Assembly: GCA_016203265.1 (NCBI GenBank)
Contig: JACQNB010000002.1
Span: 1 to 6,540 of the forward strand
Reading direction: 5' to 3'
From: Candidatus Woesearchaeota archaeon
GTDB lineage: Archaea; Nanobdellota; Nanobdellia; Woesearchaeales; ARS49
DNA: 6,540 nucleotides
Made by a program: the position numbers and the translations under genes
Notes under the pieces: generated by a model
Databases searched by the model: none
Told to the model about the DNA's origin: nothing
Seen by the model: only the letters and a program-made list of their open reading frames with translations
Shown: positions 1 to 4,363 of the stretch, piece after piece
Numbering within the stretch: position 1 is the first letter of the stretch
Layout of the letters: each line of letters begins with the position of its first letter

Positions 1-259
1 CATTTTTCCCGAGTGCATTTGCAACGGAGGTTAGCCCGAGCAAGGAGCTCGAAAGCTCGTTGCTCGCATCCGTTGTCGTCTTCATGATGAAACCAAGGCC
101 GCCAGCAGCAATACCGATTCCTGCTGCGACGGTCTTTGCGACGGATGCAACGCTCGCGAGATGCGTCCGGAGTCCACCGGCACTATTCCCAACCTTGTCG
201 AACTCTCGGGATGCGCGATCCTCTGCCTCGATGATTGCCTTGAGTTTCACGTCCGCCAT
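1..259 (-). CDS. Tape measure protein, N-terminal fragment (runs off the left edge)
   Basis: Only the first 86 codons are visible; the frame is open to the window edge, so the rest lies outside. Translation from the ATG at 259-257 begins MADVKLKAIIEAEDRASREF and continues with DKVGNSAGGL. The D-R-A-S motif (residues 14-17) followed by a short amphipathic helix is typical of tape measure N-termini. Residues about 39-58 form an Ala/Gly/Ile-rich hydrophobic stretch, also common in this family. Known role of the family: it sets tail length, is coated by the tail chaperones during assembly, and enters the host envelope on infection. The start lies 2 nt after the TAG of the short chaperone frame, so translation is probably coupled; only a weak AAAGG lies 12 nt upstream. 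Position directly after the G/T-type chaperone frames is the strongest support. It is too short to place in a subfamily. Confidence 0.82.
   Translation of the reverse strand, partial: MADVKLKAIIEAEDRASREFDKVGNSAGGLRTHLASVASVAKTVAAGIGIAAGGLGFIMKTTTDASNELSSSLLGLTSVANALGKN
37..66. repeat. 30-nt inverted repeat with UUCG loop inside the tape measure gene
   Basis: Arms CGAGCAA (37-43) and TTGCTCG (60-66), plus inner arms GAGCT (45-49) and AGCTC (54-58), give a 12-bp stem broken by one mismatch (44 and 59) around a 4-nt loop (50-53). In the minus-strand transcript the loop reads UUCG, a tetraloop known to be very stable on suitable closing pairs, although here the closing pair is U-A rather than C-G. 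It lies in codons about 65-74 of the tape measure frame (encoding around SNELSSSLLG). The structure is seen in the sequence; any function is unknown. Confidence 0.6.
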
Positions 260-261
260 AG

Positions 262-402
262 CTATGGTGATGCCTTTCGAAGTGCACGCGCTTCCTGATG
301 TATCAACGACACGATCGCGTCAAGAAACGCGATCGGCTGCCGTTCGTAGGTCTCGTACTCCCATCCACCCATCCACTTGCAGACGATCGCAGCGTGCATC
401 AT
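262..402 (-). CDS. Second frame of the tail assembly chaperone (lambda T-like), expressed by frameshift or coupled start
   Basis: A 46-residue frame beginning MMHAAIVCKWMGGWEYETYE and ending ARALRKASP before TAG (264-262). It lies in the -1 frame relative to the upstream chaperone and overlaps its TGA stop as ATGA. Its content is protein-like: aromatic-rich W10, W14, Y16 and Y19, then a helical IAFLDAIVSL segment. It fills the otherwise empty gap between the chaperone stop and the tape measure start. In lambda and most siphophages this place holds the T domain, made only as a G-T fusion by -1 frameshifting. Here a -1 shift on the nine-A run would give a fusion of about 159 residues with the junction DKKK-MMHAA. 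Known role of GT proteins: they bind the tape measure and recruit tube subunits. The alternative is an independent small protein started by stop-start reinitiation at the double ATG (402-400 and 399-397). Confidence 0.75.
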   Translation of the reverse strand: MMHAAIVCKWMGGWEYETYERQPIAFLDAIVSLIHQEARALRKASP

Positions 403-740
403 TTTTTTTTATCCGAATCGCTACCCGATGATGAGATCCGATCGAGCTCCCGAACAATCGCGTCATAGGCAGTCGCTGGAAGATCGAGAATACGCTCGAC
501 GATCCGTTCGGTACTCCCATCCATTGAAAGAATGAGCGCTCCGATGAGGGTGTCCTGTACCCGCTCGGCGATGTCCGGTGACAGTCGCCGGACGGTCGCT
601 TCCCCATCTTCGATACCAATATCTGCCGTTGCGACAACTGCTCGCTGAACGGCACGCCGATCTCTCCCCGTGAGGTAGGCGTGGAGTACGAGTGTATGTT
701 CTCCCTCTGGCGTTGTGAACTGAACGGTCTCGCGTTCCAT
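399..740 (-). CDS. Tail assembly chaperone (lambda gpG-like)
   Basis: A 113-residue acidic, mostly helical protein. It starts MERETVQFTTPEGEHTLVLH, followed by AYLTGRDRR (21-29). This 'polypeptide-then-YLTGRDRR' pattern is common in siphophage tail chaperones, as is the later helix pair with LILSMDGS (70-76) and ILDLPATAYDAIVRELDRI (84-102). The C-terminus is a flexible Ser/Asp tail ending in KKK on the slippery run. The family binds the tape measure during tail assembly and is absent from the finished virion. The ATG at 740 is chosen because it falls one base after the tail tube stop (TAA 744-742) and the conserved-looking sequence begins there. A longer in-frame start at 803 would add 21 basic residues encoded inside the tail tube gene and is unlikely. 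The Shine-Dalgarno is weak (GGA 7 nt upstream), suggesting coupling to the tube gene. Confidence 0.85.
   Translation of the reverse strand: MERETVQFTTPEGEHTLVLHAYLTGRDRRAVQRAVVATADIGIEDGEATVRRLSPDIAERVQDTLIGALILSMDGSTERIVERILDLPATAYDAIVRELDRISSSGSDSDKKK
402..410 (-). promoter_or_regulatory. Nine-A slippery run, probable programmed -1 frameshift site
   Basis: The minus strand reads GAT AAA AAA AAA TGA in the chaperone frame. This supplies a perfect A AAA AAA heptamer directly before the stop codon. Slipping back one base makes the next codon ATG and enters the downstream 46-codon frame. The same run could also give RNA polymerase slippage: adding one A yields the same fusion. Location between G-like and T-like frames matches the established siphophage arrangement. 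Confidence 0.72.
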
Positions 741-741
741 A

Positions 742-1719
742 TTAGTATCCGGTTGCTGTATTGATGAGCACCGCTTGATGGATCGCGTTCTGGCTATTCG
801 CAAGATCGTACAATCCTTTGAAGCTCACCGTTTGTCTACGGATCTCGTTGAGTGCATTCTGCGGTTCCCAGTCGAAGAAGTGGACACGGGGGAGATCCAG
901 ACGGAATGTCGGATTGCTCGATCCGCCGATGGTCGTGTTCGTATCCACCGCATTGATACGGAGTGCACGGTATGTGTTCGCCGTCATGAAATCCTTGACG
1001 GTCGTGTTCTCGTAGTTCAATTCAAGCTCTCCCTCCACTCCGAATTGCTGGTTGAGGATGTCCTCCGGTTCGATCGTGCCAAGGATATCATCACGTACGA
1101 GATTCTTCGAGATCGTGATCCGAGCACGCTTGACGCTCGTTTCCGATGCTGCGCCGAGCCCTGCGATATTTGCAGCGAATCGAACGGAGGCCATGCGTGT
1201 CACGAACTTGTTCTCAACCGAAAAGCTCGCCGATTGCACCGCGCTATCTTCACTCGCATGCGCCATCCATTCCGCCTCGAATGTCACATACCCGCCGAGC
1301 TCGTAGGTGATCGTAATCGCCTGGAGCATACAGCGTCGGAAGAATACCGTCTCATCGGGACTCACGAGGACGAGTGAGAGCGAGGCGTGCTGGTTCGATG
1401 CAGCAAGCGAGAACGTGTGCGTCCATGCAGCGCCGTCCGTATTCACGCTCGACACACTTCCCAGCATCGCGTAGAGAAGCAGCCCGAATGATCGGTCCCG
1501 AACTTCTCCGCTCATGCTCCCCTGTGAAAATAGTGAGGTGATGAACGCTTCACTTGCATCATTGATAACCCCAAGCGCTTCGCCACTCACCACTTTCTCC
1601 GTTTTGTCATCGAATGAGAGCTCCGTATGCGGGAGCCAAAACGTCGGGGCGACGTACGTCCCGCGTGTCGTCTCCCGAGCAATACCGAGCGAAACTCGTC
1701 TACCGATGTATTTGGACAT
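742..1719 (-). CDS. Major tail tube protein
   Basis: A 325-residue protein whose N-terminus MSKYIGRRVSLGIARETTRG is characteristic of siphophage tail tube subunits (residues 12-22 carry the G-I-x-x-E-T-x-x-G-T pattern). It continues with FWLPHTEL, and GEVRDRSFGLLLYAMLG (71-87) followed by WTHTFSL (99-105) fits the same family. The rest is strand-rich, as expected for the tube beta-sandwich that stacks as hexameric rings. The length is near the larger end for simple tube proteins, so an added surface domain is possible, though none is recognised. No Shine-Dalgarno is visible before the ATG. The upstream gene stops 4 nt earlier, so translation may be coupled, which is notable for a protein needed in many copies. 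No sheath gene precedes it, which argues for a non-contractile tail. Confidence 0.88.
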   Translation of the reverse strand: MSKYIGRRVSLGIARETTRGTYVAPTFWLPHTELSFDDKTEKVVSGEALGVINDASEAFITSLFSQGSMSGEVRDRSFGLLLYAMLGSVSSVNTDGAAWTHTFSLAASNQHASLSLVLVSPDETVFFRRCMLQAITITYELGGYVTFEAEWMAHASEDSAVQSASFSVENKFVTRMASVRFAANIAGLGAASETSVKRARITISKNLVRDDILGTIEPEDILNQQFGVEGELELNYENTTVKDFMTANTYRALRINAVDTNTTIGGSSNPTFRLDLPRVHFFDWEPQNALNEIRRQTVSFKGLYDLANSQNAIHQAVLINTATGY

Positions 1720-1723
1720 AGAA

Positions 1724-2161
1724 TTAGGGATTGATATCGACGCTCACCGTGATGCGAAGTGTAATGTTGAGGACGAGGAGATCATTGTCTTCGACGGCCT
1801 CCCACCCCCCAATCGCTGGTCGAATGCCAAGGATGTCGTATCGACTGTCCAGTGAAATGCCACCGAGGAGTTCGTCCCGATCGAACTGATCGAGGACATC
1901 ATCAGCTACGTCATAGAGCGTATCGAGTCCTGCACTGATTCCACCTGCTTGGATCTCCTGATACACGCTGACAATGAAAGCGTAGACTCGTTCATTCTCG
2001 CTCGTCGTCTCATAGTCCGCAGCCTGGTCGCTCGGTGTCACCGTTGCCGCTGGGTATCCAGTAAAATCGAGCTTTGGATTATCTGTTACCTCCTGGAGCT
2101 TCGTGATGGATTGGAGCTCCGTGAGGATTCGGTTTTTGAGCTGCGTATAGGTCTGCGGCAT
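1724..2161 (-). CDS. Tail terminator / tail completion-type protein
   Basis: A 145-residue protein. It has an N-terminal helix (MPQTYTQLKNRILTELQSI), then FTGYPAATVTPSD (33-45), a strand pair around ERVYAFIVSVYQE (57-69), a helical acidic middle (DTLYDVADDVLDQF, 80-93) and a final strand LLVLNITLRITVSVD (128-142). This alpha/beta layout and the 'YPAATV...' strand are common in small tail-terminator or minor tail proteins of the lambda gpU / HK97 gp11 kind, which cap the tube and stop its growth. Position between the gp10-like gene and the tail tube gene matches that role. A strong GAGGAGGAG Shine-Dalgarno lies 9 nt before the ATG (2171-2179), inside the end of the upstream gene. The assignment rests on fold pattern and gene order rather than a diagnostic motif. 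Confidence 0.72.
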   Translation of the reverse strand: MPQTYTQLKNRILTELQSITKLQEVTDNPKLDFTGYPAATVTPSDQAADYETTSENERVYAFIVSVYQEIQAGGISAGLDTLYDVADDVLDQFDRDELLGGISLDSRYDILGIRPAIGGWEAVEDNDLLVLNITLRITVSVDINP

Positions 2162-2163
2162 AC

Positions 2164-2646
2164 TTATCGGCTCCTCCTCGCGATCTCTTCCATCGTATCA
2201 TGGAGCGCATCTCTGAGGAATCGTTCCATGGCCGGAACACTATCCCGGACTGCGGGTTCGAGGAAGGGATGCGCCTTGGTTCCTTTCTTCGCGATACTTC
2301 GTGCAACGAGGAAAACGGGGATACCTTTCGACCGAGCCCACTGCTGCAATCCACGTCCTTTTGCTCCCTTCCAGGGAGGCCAATGTGGACGCGTCCCCTT
2401 TTCGACGAATGTACTGTATTTGACCCCGCTCGTGAGTGAACCACTGAGCGGCTTTGCAACGATGTTCCACCGATTCCGGAGCGCACCGGTAACCCCAACC
2501 GGGGCCTTCGTTTTTGCCTTTCCTTCAATCGTGATGAGCGTTGCATTGATTGCTCGTTGGAGGAATTCAGCAGCGATCTTCGGGTACTCGGCGAGTGCCC
2601 GACGGAACCGATCGAGTCCTTCAATTTTGACTGTGATGTTAGGCAT
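2164..2646 (-). CDS. HK97 gp10-like neck/tail protein
   Basis: A 160-residue basic protein with the family hallmarks in order. These are the N-terminal MPNITVKIEGLDRFRRAL, a long helix with repeated Ala, APVGVTGALRNRW (48-60, the AP..TG.LR pattern), VKYSTFVEKGTRPHWPP (75-91, the YA..vE.GT pattern), LQQWARSKGIP (100-110) and AHPFLEPAV (125-133) before a C-terminal helix. HK97 gp10 proteins lie between the head-tail adaptor and terminator genes and are thought to act at the head-tail joint or tail completion. The ATG overlaps the stop of the upstream adaptor gene by 8 nt (stop TAA 2641-2639). An in-frame TGA just upstream rules out a longer N-terminus. The insertion containing W..SKGI is typical of one subgroup of the family. 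Confidence 0.9.
   Translation of the reverse strand: MPNITVKIEGLDRFRRALAEYPKIAAEFLQRAINATLITIEGKAKTKAPVGVTGALRNRWNIVAKPLSGSLTSGVKYSTFVEKGTRPHWPPWKGAKGRGLQQWARSKGIPVFLVARSIAKKGTKAHPFLEPAVRDSVPAMERFLRDALHDTMEEIARRSR
2171..2179 (-). promoter_or_regulatory. Strong ribosome binding site for the tail terminator gene
   Basis: The minus strand reads GAGGAGGAG, 9 nt upstream of the ATG at 2161. It sits in the last codons of the gp10-like gene and confirms this start. Confidence 0.75.
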
Positions 2647-2953
2647 CTGGGAACTTCAGGATCACCTCCGTATGTGTATTCATACCGAAATCCTGATGAT
2701 TCACCGCAACAACATGGAAGATCCTCCCATCTGAATCTCGTACCCGATCACCTTCCTGAACGTTCTGTCCGAGATCAATCCAACATTTGTGTGTCGCCTG
2801 GAGCGCCCCGTATTGCGCGAACGTCGCCTCGTCGGTTATCCGTTGAATGTGGACGTCAATCGTTCCGGTTGAGACGAAGTTCTTACGGTTTCCACTCACG
2901 GTCTTCAGGCGCTGCACGACCAACGTTTTGTTGAAAAAATCATGCAAAGCCAT
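2639..2953 (-). CDS. Head-tail adaptor / head completion protein
   Basis: A 104-residue protein starting MALHDFFNKTLVVQRLKTVS. It continues with strands TIDVHIQRIT (31-40), CWIDLGQNVQEGDRV (57-71) and GRIFHVVAVNHQDFG (76-90), and ends TEVILKFPDA. The small beta-barrel pattern, with 'f...tI.v.R' near the start and 'v.eGDrV...g..f.V..v' near the end, is that of SPP1 gp16 / HK97-type head closure proteins, which plug the connector and give the tail its docking surface. The start at 2953 is chosen because the family-like sequence begins there. An in-frame ATG at 2995 would add 14 basic residues that overlap the upstream gene and look unlike the family. Even so the gene overlaps the connector gene by 14 nt, and no good Shine-Dalgarno sits at normal spacing before 2953. 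Confidence 0.82.
   Translation of the reverse strand: MALHDFFNKTLVVQRLKTVSGNRKNFVSTGTIDVHIQRITDEATFAQYGALQATHKCWIDLGQNVQEGDRVRDSDGRIFHVVAVNHQDFGMNTHTEVILKFPDA
2661..2669 (-). promoter_or_regulatory. Full anti-SD complement at unusual distance from the gp10-like start
   Basis: The minus strand reads GGAGGTGAT, matching the extended Shine-Dalgarno consensus, but ends 14 nt before the ATG at 2646. No nearer in-frame start exists in the gp10-like frame. The bases also encode residues E-V-I near the end of the upstream adaptor gene. It may still act by loading ribosomes for the overlapping start, with a spacing longer than usual. Confidence 0.45.
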
Positions 2954-3569
2954 ACGGGCGTCGGTGACTTTCGAGAATCTCCCGCACCTCCTCATCGCTC
3001 ATAGTCGATGCACGGAATGAGACACTATAATCTCCGAGCGATTCGCTCTGAATGCCCGTCGGAATCTTCCGCCGTTGAAATACGGTCGCGACAAGCTTCC
3101 ATACGGCATATTCGAGATCACCTGCGCCGACGGTCTCAAGGAAGGTCGTATTTGCGAATGCATTGAAATTGTATCCGGCGGTATACGTTACTCGATAATG
3201 CTGCGGATACTTGAGGAACTTTGAGCCTCCAGTGAGCACAACAATCCCGGCGTCGTTTTTCACGAAGTAGAGATCAGCATCAATATCATCCCACGTGTTG
3301 ATATTCTCGATTGCCTGACGAGCCTGAAGGGTGAACGAGGCGGATGAACTCACTGGATACTGCTGCAGCATGAGTTTGTCGTTTCCGGTTCCATCATAGA
3401 CCTCGTTCGTGTACGCCGTCTGAATGAACCGACGATCGCAGTATCGCTCAATATACTCCGTCACCTGGTTGATGAGCCGTTCGAGGATGGTGTCATACGA
3501 GGGCACCGTGACCCCCATAAACTCTTTCTGCCTGGCGACCGTTGTGAGTGCGTACGCGTTCAGTGCCAT
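2940..3569 (-). CDS. Head-tail connector protein (gp6-like)
   Basis: A 209-residue protein with the pattern of gp6-like connectors. It has an N-terminal 'YALTTVARQKEFMGV' (6-20), helices with LINQVTEYIERYCDRRFI (32-49), then NEVYDGTGNDKLMLQQYPVSS (55-75). Near the C-terminus are the helix AVWKLVATVFQRR (155-167), 'SESLGDYSVSF' (175-185) and the closing helix EEVREILESHRR (193-204). In HK97 and relatives gp6 forms a ring below the portal and receives the adaptor protein. The protein is longer than the shortest family members; the middle (about 85-150) carries extra strands. Its ATG follows the upstream TGA by one base and has no visible Shine-Dalgarno, so it is probably translated by coupling. 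A portal, protease and capsid would be expected further upstream, outside this window. Confidence 0.87.
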   Translation of the reverse strand: MALNAYALTTVARQKEFMGVTVPSYDTILERLINQVTEYIERYCDRRFIQTAYTNEVYDGTGNDKLMLQQYPVSSSASFTLQARQAIENINTWDDIDADLYFVKNDAGIVVLTGGSKFLKYPQHYRVTYTAGYNFNAFANTTFLETVGAGDLEYAVWKLVATVFQRRKIPTGIQSESLGDYSVSFRASTMSDEEVREILESHRRPYGFA

Positions 3570-3570
3570 A

Positions 3571-3882
3571 TCATCGGCGTTTGTTGATTAGCGTGCTTCG
3601 GAGTGTCCGGTATTCATTGGGAGTCATACGTTCCCCATCGATGATGATTTCGGATTCGTCAATCGTTCGTTGCAGTACCCGATCCTCCATTGCTTCAATT
3701 GGGCTTTTCCCTGCTGGTTCGATCGTCAGTGATCCTCCCGACTTCTGAATCTCGTAGTTCAGAACGGAAATATATGCGATGTATTCATCGTAGGTCATAG
3801 GACGATCAAGGAGTGCAATACCAATCGCAGCAGACGCTCCGATGATGCCGAGCCCGATGAGTATCTTTCTAATTCGCGTCAT
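3571..3882 (-). CDS. Small membrane-anchored protein of unknown function
   Basis: A 103-residue protein. The N-terminus has positive charges (R3, R5, K6) followed by a hydrophobic segment (ILIGLGIIGASAAIGIALL, 7-25). This looks like a signal anchor or uncleaved signal, with the remaining 78 residues probably outside the cytoplasm. The exposed part is hydrophilic and mixed in charge. It contains two related motifs: MTYDEYIAYISVLN (29-42) and MTPNEYRTLRSTLIN (86-100), so it may derive from an internal duplication. A GGA 5 nt upstream of the ATG is the only ribosome-binding hint. It ends in TGA one base before the connector gene. I do not recognise the family. Possible roles are a lysis accessory (spanin-like) or a membrane-located structural protein, but no lipobox cysteine is present and neither can be shown. 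Confidence 0.7.
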   Translation of the reverse strand: MTRIRKILIGLGIIGASAAIGIALLDRPMTYDEYIAYISVLNYEIQKSGGSLTIEPAGKSPIEAMEDRVLQRTIDESEIIIDGERMTPNEYRTLRSTLINKRR

Positions 3883-3895
3883 ACTTCCATGAATG

Positions 3896-3922
3896 GCGGG
3901 GCGGACTATGCGGCCGCCCCGC
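3896..3922. other. GC-rich intergenic hairpin (9-bp perfect stem)
   Basis: GCGGGGCGG (3896-3904) and CCGCCCCGC (3914-3922) are perfect complements around a 9-nt loop (3905-3913), in the 39-nt gap between two small genes. The stem begins at the last base of the upstream TAG stop. No T-run follows on the minus strand, so it is not a standard intrinsic terminator. It may instead be a weak or factor-dependent attenuator, or an RNA-stability element that lowers or separates expression of the small genes from the connector genes. Confidence 0.65.
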
Positions 3923-4113
3923 TACCTCTTCATGCGTTTCGTCATCTCCGAGAGCAGGACTTCGTCAATGACCACTGACGGGATCCCTGCTCGCTGGCAC
4001 TGCTTGATCGCATGACGGACGGCATCCGTCGTTGCGCGTTGTGCACAGTGTTCATCTAGGAGCTTCGTGAGTTCTTCGAGCGCGTTTCGCTGTTCGTTGG
4101 TCAGATCGGCCAC
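3922..4113 (-). CDS. Small helical protein of unknown function
   Basis: A 63-residue protein with a GTG start at 4113. It begins with ADLTNEQRNALEELTKLLDE after the initiator and ends SEMTKRMKR. It is predicted largely helical: an acidic first helix (about 5-21), a second (about 28-43) and a third (about 48-61) with a basic tail. Cysteines at 23 and 39 could be chance. No membrane segment or known motif is seen. The start is well supported: GAGGAGG lies 6 nt upstream, in the 24-nt gap after the holin-like gene. The good ribosome site in an operon where most sites are poor suggests it is translated efficiently. I do not recognise a family. Its neighbours are membrane proteins on both sides, so a role with them is possible but only by position. 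Confidence 0.68.
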   Translation of the reverse strand: MADLTNEQRNALEELTKLLDEHCAQRATTDAVRHAIKQCQRAGIPSVVIDEVLLSEMTKRMKR

Positions 4114-4119
4114 GGGATA

Positions 4120-4126
4120 CCTCCTC
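4120..4126 (-). promoter_or_regulatory. Strong ribosome binding site before a GTG start
   Basis: The minus strand reads GAGGAGG followed by TATCCC and the GTG at 4113. It is optimally spaced and decides the non-ATG start of the 63-residue gene. Confidence 0.78.
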
Positions 4127-4137
4127 GTGAAAGAACG

Positions 4138-4359
4138 CTACGCACTCTTCGGGACTCGCTCATCAATAATGGTCGAGAGTTTCGTCAGTGCGGCAGTATT
4201 CGCATCTCGTGATATTCGGTCCTCTTTCCGGTCTTCAAGGTCATGAACGAGATGGTTGCTTACGAGTCTCATGATGATCTTGAACATGGCGAACATTCCA
4301 CCGAGCACGAGCACGAGCACACCCAGCGCTCCGTACTGAATGGTGGGGTCTTGTGGCAT
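4138..4359 (-). CDS. Holin-like single-membrane-segment protein
   Basis: A 73-residue protein. It has a short N-terminus (MPQDPTIQYG), one hydrophobic segment (about 10-32, rich in Gly, Leu, Val and Met), then a strongly charged helix (HLVHDLEDRKEDRISRD, 36-52) and a final amphipathic part. This topology, one segment plus a charged cytoplasmic tail, resembles small phage holin-like or haemolysin XhlA-like proteins. Similar small membrane proteins are also found with phage structural genes without a proven role. It begins 4 nt after the stop of the large repeat protein, with a modest GGTGA 9 nt upstream of the ATG. No endolysin is visible beside it, so the lysis role is not established. Function is inferred from topology only. 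Confidence 0.7.
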   Translation of the reverse strand: MPQDPTIQYGALGVLVLVLGGMFAMFKIIMRLVSNHLVHDLEDRKEDRISRDANTAALTKLSTIIDERVPKSA

Positions 4360-4363
4360 ATCG

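Noticed and set aside
329..390. GCGATCG / CGATCGC pairing downstream of the slippery run as a frameshift-stimulating stem
   Set aside because: It is only 7 bp with a loop of about 48 nt, CGATCG is itself palindromic, and similar words recur nearby, so chance is likely.
399..401. Recoding of TGA as Gly or Trp, as in some Patescibacteria
   Set aside because: TGA also ends the 103-residue and connector genes one base before or a few bases after the neighbouring start. Reading through gives no sensible protein, and Gly and Trp are encoded normally.
320..655. Minus-strand frame that crosses the A run and continues through 320, as a +1 frameshift product
   Set aside because: Its sequence (for example KKNDARCDRLQVDGW) is not chaperone-like and stops within the region. 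The -1 frame is protein-like and reaches exactly to the tape measure start.
741..803. Longer N-terminus for the tail chaperone (start at 803)
   Set aside because: The added 21 residues are basic, Ser/Arg-rich and lie inside the tail tube gene; the family-like sequence begins at the ATG at 740.
775..1377. 200-codon plus-strand open frame across the tail tube gene
   Set aside because: It lies antisense to a gene with clear tail tube features; its translation is Arg/His/Cys-rich and lacks any domain pattern. It is a shadow frame.
1949..2734. 261-codon plus-strand open frame across the terminator, gp10-like and adaptor genes
   Set aside because: It spans three well-supported minus-strand genes, has no protein-like pattern, and is explained by the codon bias of the opposite strand.
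2954..2995. Longer N-terminus for the head-tail adaptor (start at 2995)
   Set aside because: The added residues are Arg-rich and lie in the 3' end of the connector gene; the family-like sequence starts at MALHDFF.
3896..3922. The GC hairpin as a standard intrinsic terminator
   Set aside because: No T-run follows on the transcribed strand, and a structural gene of the same operon begins just downstream.
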